A stretch of DNA of 64,000 nucleotides, from assembly GCA_007922305.1 (NCBI GenBank), contig ML677334.1, positions 22,961,915 to 23,025,914 of the forward strand, in the 5' to 3' direction. The notes below the pieces were generated by a model. That model was not told the origin of the DNA. It did not search any database and saw only the letters and a list, made by a program, of their open reading frames with translations. Positions within the stretch are counted from its first letter, which is position 1. Each line of letters opens with the position of its first letter. The position numbers and the translations under genes are program-made. Source of the DNA: Dermatemys mawii. Its lineage: Eukaryota; Chordata; Testudines; Dermatemydidae. Of the stretch, positions 12,430 to 23,859 are shown piece after piece.

Positions 12430-13100
12430 TTCTATGGCACCGTTGCTTTCTTCTTCATAGTAGACTCCTTCAGGCCACTCAGCATTGTCTCCTCCTGGGC
12501 TGTAAACTGGAGAACCTTGATTTCTCAGGAATAAAAGGGCTTTAGAGAATTTACATGGTATACTTTAGATTTTAGGGTAGGGTCTGGGAACGCTACGAGG
12601 TAATTAACAGCTTCTAGCGCTTTTGACCCTTCCCATGATGCTTCCATCTTATTGGCCTGGAGCGCTTTCAGGGCCATGACTCGTTCACTGACTTTGAAGG
12701 AATGCTCTCTGTCATGTTTATCATACCAGGCCTTTTGCTCTTGTTGAGCAACCTGTAGGTTTTCTCAAACAAGGGCTAGAGCGTCTTTGAGGGTGTTTTG
12801 CAGGTTGGTAACAAAGTCCAAAATGTTAGTTCCTGTAGAAGATGTAACCCCCTCCCATTGCTGCTTCCCCAACAGTAATGACTCCTTAACTTTGTGGCCA
12901 TAAATGAGTTCAAAGGGTGAAAATCCCAAACTGGGATGTGGTACAGCCCTGTAGGCAAAGAGCAACTGCTGTAACACTAGGTCCCAATCACTGGCTCGCT
13001 CATTCACAAATTTATGTATCATGGCCAAAATGTCCCATTAAACTTCTGCACTATGCCATTTGTTTGATGGTGGTAAAGGGTGGCAACCAAGTGGATTAGC
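12430..13100 (-). pseudogene. Gypsy integrase C-terminal fragment
   Basis: The open segment 13028-12765 has the end of the integrase core (FAYRAVPHPSLGFSPFELIYG). Just upstream, to 13100, is the core's YHHQTNG..QKFNGTL region with the catalytic Glu position changed to Gln. After a stop the frame continues with the C-terminal chromatin/DNA-binding part (QEQKAWYDKHDRE, SKVYHVNSLKPFY). It then runs without a break into the linker before reverse transcriptase, which argues that the order is original and not a later rearrangement. Homology ends abruptly near 13100. Confidence 0.8.
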
Positions 13101-15709
13101 TACTATTACCGTTATCTTTAATTCAAAGTCTTCTCTTGTTTTAACATAAACAGCTTCATTATATGAGTAATCTACTGTTACACAGGAGTTTTATAGCAAG
13201 CATCTTTAAAATACATTTGTTTTGTCTGGCATTATGGGCCTAGTCCAATGACTATTGAAGTCAATGCGAACCACATGTTGCCTAATTAAAGGGATGTATA
13301 AGGTAGCCAAAAATCAAAGCTTTGGAGAAGTATTTGTTTTACAAACCATAACATTATTAACATTTAAATATTCATGTTCTAAATGAAAAGGTTTTGGTTA
13401 AGTTTAAATGTTCCCCTTCAGGGTTGGACAATTGCAAGATCACTAGTGCGTGAATGTGATCAGAAACAAAAGTGAAGCTGACATTTCTTTAAAATGGTGA
13501 AATGCGTGAACAGTGATAAGCACATTAAATTGTTAAAGGGTCAGACTCTTGGCTGAGATTAATTTGGTTTCAATGGGGTTCTGCTGACGTGCCAGCTGAG
13601 AATCTACCTCTTAAAATTTTCTCAGCAGTAATAAGGTTTTAGGTTGGTAACACAAGAAAGTGAATTAAAAAAAAATATTAACCTGACAGTGGCCCTTTAA
13701 ACCCATGATTCATGACCACAAGTGAGTGTCAGCTTCCCTTCCCATCCATGTCTTGAGGACAAATTCTTTGCTTCACATAATTTTGGCAAATGCTTTTCCG
13801 CTTGGTATTACAAACGCTGTCTAATGGATGTGGGCACTGCAGATGATTCGATTTGTTCTGAATGAATACTGCTTTGTTTGTTTCTATTCAGGAAGTTTGG
13901 TGCACTTTCTCTATCTAGCTATGAGTAAGAAGGCTCCATTCCTGCATCAGGATCTGCACTTCAATGGGACCTGCAGGTCTGTGATTGTGATCCAGACGCA
14001 GGATAGGGACTTGTATATGTGAAAAGCAGCAATAGTCCAGTTACTCCTTCTCCCTCCCCTATTGGCCATACCTTCCCAAAGCTCACACTGTTGTGTTTCA
14101 GTGATATGGTTTTGTCAGGCTTTTATTTGACTCAAATCACTGCTGCAGTGGTAATGCCAGGTTTTGTTCCAGCATGCTGTATATTGATTATTGTAATTAT
14201 GCCCTTTTTGGACTTTCCCAAACTACATTACACACAATTATTGCTGGTTTAAAATGCCATTACACTGTATGTGTCCTGGTATCAGGAAAATAAATAAAGG
14301 AGACTCATTCTGGAGAGCAGCCTGTACTTTCAGGAAGGCCTTTTATGGATTAGAAAGCCTGGCAGCATTTGTATTTTTTCATGTCACTGGTTATACTCTG
14401 TGGAGATCATTCTGAACATCATGCCAAATATGTACTCATCTCCGCTACGACTGCCCCGGATAACTCCAATTTTGAAGAGCAATGTGTAGCAGGAGTTCAA
14501 CGTTCTAATCCTAGTCTTCGGTCATTGACTGGATTTATACACTGAATCTTGGACCCTGTTTTGAAAATGGAGTGTGAAATTCTGGCCTTACTGAAGTCAA
14601 TGGGAGTTTTCCTATTGATTTCAATGGGGCCAGGATGTCACCCAGCATGGGAGACAAGAGAATGCTCCTCAATGGGAACTAAACTTGTGCTTTCCTTGTA
14701 GACACGTGAGAGTTGTCCTAGATATTTTTTTTCCAGGTTACTTGGCTGTAATTTGTTTGATCAATGCTTGTTTAACCCAGTTTGCCTGGAACCCAAGTGC
14801 AGTTTTTAGGACCCAGTTCTGCAGTTCTTATTCAGCTGGGGGGGAATTTACCCTTTGCAAAGGGCCAGTGCATGACTTAAAGCCTTGAGTTCAGTTAATG
14901 TAAGCAATGGCCTATGTCTTGTGTTGGCCTTCTGCACAGGGGTGAATTTCACCCTCTTTCCTCTGGTAAAACTCCCACAGACTTCAATGGTATTTCAGGC
15001 TGTACTTTCTCCAGCTTTATTCTAATCCATCAAGTGTGTAGCAAAGTCACACCCCAGTAAGCATAATGTTTTCATATGAACATGGTACCTGGAGTTTAAG
15101 AGCTTGATTCAGCAAGCACGGGCATAACATTAAGAATGTGGAAATGTATGGAACTACTTCCTGGCTAAATTTAAGCAGGTGCTTAAGGACCTTGCTGAAT
15201 CAGGGCCTCGCTAAGTATAAGTGTAACACTGTCCTCTGTAATGCAGTGTGAAGTTCTTCCCTGTGCTAAATGGCTGGACTAAGTCCTGCAGACTAATTCT
15301 GTGCATGAGTCTCCACTGGTCATTCCTCTTAGTTTTGCACTAGTTACTTTTTCCTTTTTTGGTCTGATCCTGTGTGGTGCTGAACACCAGCAGCTCCCAC
15401 TGACCTCTTGAGATCAGGCCCCTTGTTTCTAGCACCTGCAATGTCAAATCCATCAGGCATCTGACTTGCTAGACAGGGGCCCTGGCACAGCACAGTTTGC
15501 AGCACTGATGGTTCCTGCTGGGAGGAGAGAGAGTAGAGGAGAAACAGGCCTGGAGTGTTCGTCTGCCAGCTGGACTGAGACTCGTAGTTTAAAAATAAGA
15601 CGATCCTCCCCTCCCCCAGTCATCAATCCTTTCTTTCAAATAGTGAAGATCATTCTTGAATCAAATTCACCCCTTCACAGAGAGCCAGAACAAATCCATC
15701 GCACTACCT
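13101..15709. other. Intergenic, no gene seen
   Basis: There are no recognisable coding domains. It contains several copies of the dispersed TTGAAGTCAATGG-type near-palindrome (about 13252, 14594, 14614, 14981). Otherwise unassigned. Confidence 0.45.
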
Positions 15710-16197
15710 ACTCCTGGGGGCATTCTGCCCCAGAACGTTAACAATTCTGTGCACAAAGATTTAAAACTCTGCAAATTTTATTTGGCAAAATCACACTATA
15801 TGATCACACCAGTTTCATTTATTTTGCTGATTTATTCCAAAATACCTGTCAGCAAGTATGTCTGTAACAATACAGACACACGCAACAATTCCCCCCGGGA
15901 GTAGAGAGTTAAAGAAACCCCTATGATAACCCAGTTCCTGTTTCCCTGCCCCCTTCGTCCCCCCAGAACCCAGCTTTGGGGCCGGACACGCAGCCCCCCA
16001 CCCCACCAATACACCCGCACTCCGCCAGAGCTCAACTGCAGGACTCCCCCTTGCCCCTTTCCCCCACCTCCCCGAGCCAGGGATCCAGAGAGAGAAACAG
16101 ACTGATGCTTGGTCCCAGGCTTGCATAGAATTTCCTGCACTGCCCTCTCCTTCCCTCAGGACATGCAGGGAACTGCAGCTGCCAGGAACCCCTAGCT

Positions 16198-16895
16198 CAG
16201 GGTTCGGCAACCTTTCAGAGGTGGTGAGCCGAGTCTTAATTTATTCAGCCCAATTTAAGGCTTTGCGTGCCCATCTGGAAGGGGCAGGGCTTCGAGCAGA
16301 AGGGGAGGGGCTGAGGGGGTCAGTCCTCCTCCGCTCTGGGATCCCCCTGCTGGCCCCTTGCCAGCCATGGTCCCTACCTGCCCCAGTCAGCGCCCGCTGC
16401 TAGCCTGGGTTTCCTTCACTCAGGCTGGCAGCAGGCTGAGACTCTGGCTGGCAGAAGCATGTGTCGGAAATCCCAAAGCGACAGCAGGCTGAGCTGCTCA
16501 GCCTGCCCCCACTCTGGGGTTCCCACTGCTGGCCCCTTGCCAGCTGGGGTTCCGCTGCTGCTAGCCCAGATGAAGGAAACCCAGGCTGGCAGCAGGCTGA
16601 GACCCCAGCTGGCAGGAGCCCGGGGCCGAAACCCCAACACGGCGGCAGGCTGAGCTGCTCAGCCTGTCCCCACTCTGGGGTTCCCGCTGTTGGCCCCTTG
16701 CCAGCCGGAGTCCTCCTGTTGCTAACCTGGGTTTCCCAGCCAGCAGGAGCCTGAGGCAGAAACCCCAAACCTACGCTAGCAGCAGGCGCTGAGTGTGGGA
16801 GGCGGGGGACCCCGGCTGGCAAGGGGCCGGCAGTGGGAACCCCAGAGCAGCAGCAGGCTGAGTGGCTCACACGTGCCGTAGGTTGCCGACCCCTC
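16198..16895. mobile_element. hAT element nested inside another element
   Basis: The ends are CAGGGTTCGGCAACCT and, in reverse complement, GAGGGGTCGGCAACCT. The 8-bp sequence CCCTAGCT is present identically on both sides (16190-16197 and 16896-16903), a perfect hAT-type target duplication. It has no transposase; most of the interior is a GC-rich tandem array. Subterminal sequences (AGAGGTGGTGAGCCGAGTCTT and GGCTCACACGTGCCGTAGG) match a widespread vertebrate hAT family as I remember it. Confidence 0.85.
16430..16870. repeat. GC-rich tandem array, about 161 bp unit
   Basis: GCAGGCTGAGCTGCTCAGCC recurs at 16484 and 16645, and partial copies occur near 16783 and 16851. Between them are repeats of CACTCTGGGGTTCCC and TGGCCCCTTGCCAGC. 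The array causes overlapping Pro/Ala/Gly-rich frames on both strands that are not genes. It lies inside the nested hAT element. Confidence 0.75.
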
Positions 16896-17084
16896 CCCTA
16901 GCTCCTTCCTCCTCCCTCCAGCAGTGTCTTCTATGTGCAAGCTGGGATCTGTTGAGTCCGTGGCCCCTAGTGGTGACTAGCAGCACTGCAGCCCATTTCT
17001 GTGGGAGAAAGGAAATTCTGCATGCACAACATTAATTTCTGCAAAATTCTGCATTGTGCAAGGGAACAGAATTTTCCCAGGAGT

Positions 17085-18563
17085 AACTACCCAATCTCAC
17101 TGATATTCATCTGGCGGGTCTGTTCTCTCATTGGTTGGATACAGCAGCCAGCCAATGACAGCACACTTTTCAAACTGGCTTGTAAAACTCAACATTTGCA
17201 TGATTGTTGGCTGGCTATTCAATCTGTAATTCACCTTCAATGAATTTATGCTTATAATTGGCTTAAAGGTCAGATCTAAAGCCCATCATGTCCATGGAGA
17301 CTTTCCATTGACTTCAGTGGGCTTTGGATCAGCCCTTGTTGATTATTCATGTTAGCACAGATCATTCACCAGAATATTCTATGAAATGAAAAAGGGGTGC
17401 AAACCCATATGAGACGAATGAATTAAACAATTTGAATGAATATTCATATATCTTTTTCGGTATTGTTCCAGCACTACTGCTTTCTACAGTAGCTGCTACT
17501 ATAGTAGTGCTAGAAGACATTTCTGCATGCAAATAAACCATGTTGCAAATTCATTAGTGTAACTACTACTCGGTTGCTAGCTGAGATGCTGGCTCTGATT
17601 TAGGGCATTGTGACACCTAGCAACTAACTGAGCCTTACTGAGCAGGTGGCTGAGCCAAAATAGTACAGGAGTTAGCAGTCAGCTGAAATAGTAACAAGCA
17701 AATAGCAGTCAGAATAGTCTTATTTGTTTATTTGTTACAGCAGCCCGGGGGAAGATCACCGGTGAACCAGGTCCTCCCACATGACATCAGATCAAAAAAA
17801 ACTCAATCCAGATATATTCCTCTGCACAGACAGGGAATTGCTCTCGTGTTAAGATGATATCCGAGTTTGACAAACAGACGAGTTACCTGTGGCACTGGAG
17901 AACTCATTTGTGTGTCTTGCCTGTTCAGTGGCTCTTTAACAAGTCAATCCTCAAGTCCCACAACAGCACTTGGGCCTCAGGCTGCCTACCACTTCTGTTG
18001 CACTTGGTCTGCCCTCACTTTAAGGTCTACACTGTGGTGCTGTCCTTGTGGAGCGGGTTTTTTGCCTGACTGGGAGGCAGTGGCCTGGTTGGTCTGTGGG
18101 AGGGTTTGTACCCTCTCTGTTATTCTGGGGCTCTCATTTTTCTCCCCATTCACACAGATGAAATTCACCCCGGTGCAGAGGGACAGAGAAAGAAATGGGT
18201 TAAGAAAAAGTCCCACTTTTGATGGCCTAAGTGGTATATGGTCATTGTGCTTGTCCCCGGCCTAACAATGAACATTAGCTAGGCATAGTAACTTCTACAC
18301 CCCAGCACAAAACATGTGGCAGAGAGCGGACAGCCTGAAGCTGTAGGAGTGCTTCAAGATGCCCCAAAGTGTCACAGCCTTTACGTTCTCCCCAGGGGAA
18401 GATCGCACTGTTCCTCCTAGAAGATCATCCCCTGATGTGTTTGAGTACAAGAGACTGAGATTCAAGCAGTAGCAGAGCCAGCCTCTAATAACAAAGTTAA
18501 TATCTGGTGCTATATATTCAGTTGTATAGTCTCTTTGTTACTTGCTGTTTTGTTTACAGTATG
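17085..18563. other. Intergenic, no gene seen
   Basis: Short frames only. The 132-codon plus-strand frame at 17867-18265 overlaps an antisense frame and shows no domain, so I leave it uncalled. One copy of the dispersed CATTGACTTCAGTGG motif is at about 17308. Confidence 0.4.
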
Positions 18564-18790
18564 GGTTTCTGGGCTAATGGTTAGAGGGGAGCCAGAAAGT
18601 CTGGATTCAAATCTCTGCTATTCAATTATGTGGCCTTGAGTAAGCCACTTATAACCTTTCTGTGCCTCTGCAGAAGGTAGCTAGTGAAACATATGTGTCA
18701 TGAGGATTAGCACTTGTGAGGCTTACAATATGTTTGTGAAGCACATTGAGATAACTGGCTGAGAGCTCAGTGATCGTACAGAAGTGAGGG
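18564..18790 (+). repeat. MIR/CORE-like SINE
   Basis: It has a tRNA-like head (GGCTAATGGTTAGAG, then GGATTCAAATC), followed by the typical body TGGCCTTGAGTAAGCCACTT..CCTTTCTGTGCCTC and a tail resembling GAAGCACATTGAGATAACTGG. This order is that of vertebrate MIR-type SINEs. Old and diverged. Confidence 0.7.
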
Positions 18791-20039
18791 TTGGTGCTGT
18801 AGCAAACCTTGCCGCCTGTGGGTGCTAGGAGCAGCTGTGCTGGTGATCACCTTCGGTGGTGGATTCGGCCTGCCATGGAGATCTCCGGTGCAAAGCCTGT
18901 GTACCTGGCCTTTGTATTAGGCCAAGCTTTTCATCCGTGACTCGTGATTTTTTGGGCACCCAACTTGAGCCACCTGAAAAGGGCCTGATTTTCAAAGGGC
19001 AGGTGCTCAACACTTTCTGAGAATCAGGGACTTTTTCTTAAAGGGGTCTCAAGTTGGGCACCCAAAATCACCAGCCACACTGGAAAATGTTGACACTTTG
19101 TGTTTACAAAGCGCTGCATAAGCGCTAAGCATCATTTAGTATTTCCACAACAAATCGATTGTGATAACTCAGAGGATTATGATTTCAAATAGAGAAGAAC
19201 AGCAGGGGCAGAGGAACACTTAGTGCGTGTGGCCCTTTTTAAAACAGAAATGTTATTACCCATTATCAGTATATCACGGGGAAGGCAAATCTAGATGACA
19301 TGGCAAGGGTGAATAGTCTGCTTTGGTTGTTTTAAGTTTTCCATAAGATGTAAGCAAGTCTTTAAACTCAGTCAGGCATCCACATCATATACACCAGGGC
19401 AGGGAATTCAACAAATGAGCAGAGAATCCAAAGGGCCAAGTCCCAGGTGATGAGATGATTCACTGCATGCCAGGAATATTCAAGTGTTCCATTGAAGCTG
19501 AGCACAGAGATCAAGCAAGGACACAGGCTGCAATAGCACCACTAAGGAAGTGGGAAGAAGGCTGTGCAAAGTCTCCTATAGGTATTAGGAATAATGGGCG
19601 AAATTTGACCCTGCTGTAAGCGGGGATAGCATAATTTTGCTTACATCAGTGCTGCATTTGGCCACTGCTAGCTATTTATTTGTATGAATTTTTAGCAGCA
19701 GCACTTTTCATTCTCAAAGTGCAATAAAAAAAATTGCAGTTAACCCTCCCAACACCTATGTGAGGAAAGTGGGTCTTATTCTCCCCAGAGTACAGAAGGG
19801 AGGTAAGTGAGGCATACAGCAGTTAAGACCCATATTTTCAAAAGCGGCCTCTGATTTTGTGTGCTTCAATTTTTGTGACCTCTGCAAAGGGAGACATCTT
19901 AAAGTGGCCTAAAGTTCAGAGGGCAAGTATGCAGCACTCTCTGAAAACGAGGCTCACTTCAGGTATCTCAAGATGGCTATCCAAAAATTGAAGCATGAAG
20001 AATGTAACTATGTGTGTTACACTAGTGCCTGGAGTCCTC
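18791..20039. other. Intergenic; weak SINE-like relic at 19740-19840
   Basis: No gene. 19740-19840 (CCTCCCAACACCTATGTGAGG..) looks like a fragment of an ancient SINE or L2-type repeat. 18950-19080 contains an inverted pair (CCCAACTTGAG / CTCAAGTTGGGCACCC). Confidence 0.4.
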
Positions 20040-20265
20040 TGATGAGTCTGGGCCTGCATTGTGCTAGGCACTGTACTGACACCAAGCCCCAAAGAGCTTA
20101 CAATCTACGTAGAGAAGACAAGGGGAAAGAGGCACAGAGAGGTGAAGTGACCTGCCTGAGATCACTCAGCAGGGCAGAGGAAAAGCAAGGAATAGAACCC
20201 AGCTCTCCTGTGGCCTTGAGCAGTGAGTGCCCTGTCTGCTGCACCAAGATGACTCCAATTAATGG
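20040..20265 (+). repeat. Ancient SINE-like repeat
   Basis: It contains GTGCTAGGCACTGTACTGACAC, AAAGAGCTTACAATCTACG, GAGAGGTGAAGTGACCTGCC and GAATAGAACCCAGCTCTCCTG in the order usual for a widespread amniote repeat. Similar pieces are at 40300-40500 and 40690-40835. The 98-codon frame here is an artefact of the repeat. Confidence 0.65.
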
Positions 20266-20699
20266 CTAGTCCTGATAATTTCTAACTAAACACCTTGCTA
20301 AAGGCCCTTTAGATTTCAAATAAAAACCTGTGGTGCCAAGTCTCAGAGCCCATGTCAGTTGTGGGGTTTGGGTTGCTGGGCCAAAAATAGCAGTGTAGAT
20401 GTTCCCAAATCTCCAGAAGAACAAATGGACTAGTATTCAGAATACATGATATATAATGGATCTCTCTACACAGATCATTTATTTCCATGTCAAAAGCTTG
20501 TCTATGTATTGATATTTCAAAATCAATGTTAATTTAAAAGAAAATCAATCAGTAAAACTTGAGAATCAGTACACTGAAAAACTGAGTGTAGCAGAGAGAG
20601 CCTGAGCACTGGGCCTGATGCAATATCTGAGGACTCTGAGGCTGTGAACCAAAGTCAGGCCATGTAGTCAGGCATTGTCTAGTACCTGAACTTGGCAAA

Positions 20700-22190
20700 G
20701 TTGTTGCTAGTGTGCTAGGCACTAGATATTTATGTAAATATATTCCAACTAGTACAGATAACTTGAATGCAGACTTGTTCAAGATAAATCCTGGGTTAGC
20801 AGCATCTATCTTGGCCCCTTTATTTACATCTGACTGGGAAAGGGGAAAAGTGCCAGATGAGTGGACCAATGGGGTTATAGTGAAGGCACCAAAAAAAGGA
20901 GCTCTCAGTGATTGTAATAACCGATATCACACTTTTATCTGTGCCAAGCAAAATATTGTGTATGATCATAGTCCAGCATATATCAGAGGCAGTTAGCAGC
21001 ATTCTCAGAAAGAGGAAGCTGGTGTTCGGAAAGGGTGTTGATGCACAGAGAAGATCTTCACTCTACAAAACATAATAGAACAATGCTTAGAATGGCAATG
21101 GCAGCTCTACATAAACATCATAGACTTTGAGAAGGCTTTTGATAGCATTCACAGGACCAGCCTATGGGGCACATTCTGCGGGCATATGGAATCCGCTTCT
21201 GTATAATCAACATCATCAAAAGCTTCAATTCCAACTTTACATGCGGTGTTGATCACAGTGTGCTCAGGTCTGAAGTCGAAACAGGAGTACATCGGGGTGG
21301 GTCATGTCTGCAATCCTCTTCAACATTGCCATCAACTGGGTAATGCAGTGTACAACAGAAGACATGCCAAGAGGATCCCCTTCTCATCCCTTGAAGACTG
21401 GGACTTCACAAATGATCTCGCTCTCCTATCACATACCCAGCACCAGATACAAGAAAAAACAACTCAATTCAATGCATTTAGCCAGCAAATTGGACTGAAA
21501 ATCAACCACAATAAGACAGATATCATGATCTTTAATATTGCCTCACCAACACCAAGACGAACAGCAGGTCATGTTGTCACCAATGTGGAAACATTCATAT
21601 ACTTGGGAAGCACTATCAGTCAGGATGGTGGAACAAGCCAGGGCATCCGTAAGAGAAGCAATAAATCCAGGAGCACCTTCAGGAGCTTAAGTACAGTCTG
21701 GAAATCATCAAAATACAACACCAAAACCAAACTCAAGATTTATCAGAGCTGCATACTTTCAACATTACTTTATAGTGCAGAATTCTGGGGAATGAGAAAA
21801 TACGATGTGTCCAAACTGTCTTCATTCCATACAATCTGCCTCAGAAAAATCCCCCACATCTTTCGGCCCAGAACAATCTCAAACCAAGATCTACTGACAC
21901 AGTGCAGCCAAGAGGATATGAGCACCATCTTTGCCAGGAGGTGTTGGAGGTGGAGCGATCATATGCTTTGGATGGCAAATGATTCCATGACTAAAGTAGC
22001 AATAAGATGGACACCTGAAAGCAAGCGAAAATGAGGCTGCCCGAAAACAATATGGCAAAGAGCTGTGGAAGCCAAGCTGAGAAACCTGGGGCAAATTGAA
22101 AGACTTGCCAGAAACAAGCATGAGTGGAGGACCTTCGTCACTGCTCTAAAGGCCAGCGGTGCAAAGGGTACATCATGATGATGATGATGA
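20700..22190 (+). mobile_element. Non-LTR retrotransposon (RTE-like LINE), 5'-truncated and dead
   Basis: Similarity starts near 20720 (DLFKINPGLAASILAPLF..PDEWTNGVIV) and ends in a short ATGATG repeat tail at about 22173-22190, which marks the 3' end. Pieces of reverse transcriptase lie in different frames. The segment 21110-21160 encodes the first catalytic region (INIIDFEKAFDSIHR) out of frame with the rest. Family assignment is from memory of similar elements and is less certain than the LINE call. Confidence 0.75.
21246..22034 (+). pseudogene. LINE reverse transcriptase, C-terminal part
   Basis: A 262-codon open segment with reverse transcriptase thumb and C-terminal features: DFTNDLALLSHTQHQIQEKT, INHNKTDIMIFNIASPTP, FIYLGSTISQDGG, LKIYQSCILSTLLYSAEFWG, and a tail with RRCWRWSDHMLWMAND and RWTPESKRK before a stop. 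The catalytic box that should read F-A-D-D is F-T-N-D, so one metal-binding Asp is lost. Beyond the stop the homologous frame continues to about 22170. Not functional. Confidence 0.85.
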
Positions 22191-22630
22191 GTACAGATAC
22201 ATCCCAATCTAGTACAAAATAAGATGGTTTGAGAAGATAATGAATACAGATGTTTTATCCAATATATCAGGAATAAGGGGAGATAACAAACATGTAAGGT
22301 GGTGTGTAAGTGTGTATTCCAGTTGTTTGACTCAGCCTATAAATGTCAGAGTACTTCACCTTAATCCTTTGCCCAGCCTAGGAGGCAGCAGAAAGTCCCA
22401 CCACTGACTGAGCTGAGTCCATTGTGTAAGCAGTGTCAGGAATGAGATATATTCTGACATCTGGTGGCGAACTATGGGAATTGCAGTGAGCCGTGCAAAA
22501 TAAGTCTGGGGCTGATCAATTTGCATGGACACACCCACTGCGCCTAGCCTGAGCCCACAGCAGCCCACATGGCCACTTCGGCTGATGAGGGAGCCCCAGT
22601 TTCTATGTTATTGGGGCAGGAATGATAAAG
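22191..22630. other. Spacer between LINE and LTR, no gene seen
   Basis: No domain or repeat could be named. Short overlapping frames only. Confidence 0.4.
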
Positions 22631-23039
22631 TGATGTTACTGTGATTATGTGAATGAGGGACTATGGACATGTACTTGGCCCTTGTTATGCTGGAGGGACT
22701 CGCCATCATCTAGGTAGCACTCACTGGGCAAGGGCCATGCGTTTTCAGAACATTGTGAGATTGAGAGAGGTGGCGGACAAGCACCTATACCTTTTGGTGA
22801 GGGCTCTGTCTGAGGGCCTCCCAGGCCTATTGCACCCTGCCTCTCTCCACTGTGGAATGTCAGAATTGAATTTTGCTTCCATTAGGAGCCTGGTTTCAGG
22901 CTGCTGAGCTGAAAATTGCTTTGGGCTCACTGGTGCACCTGCACTAAGGCTCCCCTACTGCGAGCTGAAATCACTTAAGAGCTGAAATCACCTAAGAGCT
23001 AAAGAAATCACTGAGCACTGTCTTAAGTAGGGGGGCCGG

Positions 23040-23360
23040 AAAAAGTGCAGCGTGGCTGGTGCAGCAGAGCAGTCTGTGTGTCGGCTAGCAGCACGGCTAG
23101 CGGAGTTGTTGGTGCTGCGGAGTGGCTGGTGCGGCAGAGCTGTCCGTATGTCAACTAGCAGAGCCGTTGGTGCTGCGGGCAGAGTGACCGGTGCAGCAGA
23201 GCTGTCTGTCGACTAGCGGAGGCGTTGGTGCTGCAGGCAGAGTGACCGGTGCGGCGGAGCTGTCTGTGTGTCGACTAGCAGAGGCGTTGGTGCTGCGGGC
23301 AGAGTGACCGGCGCGGCACAGCTGTCTGTGTGTCGGTTAGCAGAGCAGCTAGCGGATCAA
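23040..23360 (+). repeat. GC-rich tandem array, about 58-62 bp unit
   Basis: The marker GGTGCTGC recurs at 23111, 23169, 23227 and 23289. Each unit also carries CAGAGTGACCGGTGCGGC and GAGCTGTCTGTGTGTCG-like segments. About five imperfect copies. It lies in the putative U3 part of the surrounding LTR. Confidence 0.85.
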
Positions 23361-23540
23361 CGGGCAGAGCGGTTCGTGGGACAGCCAGCGGAGCGGAGCA
23401 GAGCCGATTGCGGGGAGAGCTGCAGCGGAACCTCGCAGAGAGGCGGCGCAGTCGGCTTCGGACCACGTAAGGTGCCCCTTGCCCTACCCTCCATTTCCAC
23501 CCAGGCTGGGAGGTAAGACTCTGCAGAGTAACTCCGGAAC

Positions 23541-23725
23541 TCTGCACTGACCAGGAACAGAGACTCTTGGGCTGAGGGACTTTTGGGTGATTTTTGGATT
23601 GCTGGGCTCCAGAGACTTTTGGGCTGTGGGACATTTCGGGACTATTGGGTGAATTTTGGATTGCTGGGCTCCAGAGACTTTTGGGCTGTGGGACATTTTG
23701 GGGACTTTGGGTGATTTTTGGGCTA
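23541..23725 (+). repeat. Tandem array, about 62 bp unit
   Basis: CTGGGCTCCAGAGACTTTTG occurs at 23602 and 23664, and a diverged copy (CAGAGACTCTTGGGCTGAGG) is near 23556. Units carry TTGGGTGATTTTTGGATTG. This is the second, distinct array within the same LTR-like block. Confidence 0.85.
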
Positions 23726-23853
23726 CTGGAATCACAAACCTAAAGAAGGGGACACAGCCCAATCGGCTGGGGTGGCGGTTTGCTCAGGGGTTGGTGTATG
23801 ACCCTAGTTGTGGTGTTTTTTTCCCAATTTCATGATGTCATTTATCTCCTGTT

Positions 23854-23859
23854 AATAAA
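23854..23859 (+). terminator. Polyadenylation signal AATAAA in LTR
   Basis: Canonical AATAAA about 200 bp before the estimated 3' end of the LTR-like block, consistent with the R region of a plus-strand element. Position in the element is the only support. Confidence 0.4.

Larger units (their letters stand above)
10864..13100 (-). mobile_element. Ty3/gypsy internal region, Gmr1-like pol order
   Basis: Reading the minus strand 5' to 3', pol fragments come in the order integrase (13100-12430), reverse transcriptase (12426-11806), RNase H (11496-11209), then about 340 bp of untranslated sequence and the LTR. Standard Ty3/gypsy elements have integrase last. Integrase before reverse transcriptase is the known exception of the Gmr1 group. 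The copy lacks gag, protease and most of integrase, and is full of stops and frameshifts. Confidence 0.75.
15710..17084. mobile_element. hAT-like transposon with ACTCCTGGG ends, carrying a nested insert
   Basis: The left terminus ACTCCTGGGGGCATTCTG matches the reverse complement of the right terminus, ACTCCTGGGAAAATTCTG. Flanks CACTACCT (15702-15709) and AACTACCC (17085-17092) agree at 6 of 8 positions, consistent with an old 8-bp target duplication. The interior is non-coding and GC-rich and is interrupted by a second element at 16198-16895. Confidence 0.7.

Noticed and set aside
16221..16870. Frames of up to 156 codons in a GC-rich stretch
   Set aside because: Artefacts of the tandem array in the nested hAT element.
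17867..18265. 132-codon plus-strand frame
   Set aside because: Overlapped by an antisense frame; no domain, no homolog recognised, no supporting signals.
18564..18625. tRNA gene
   Set aside because: Only the tRNA-like head of a MIR-type SINE; no cloverleaf or intact A and B boxes.
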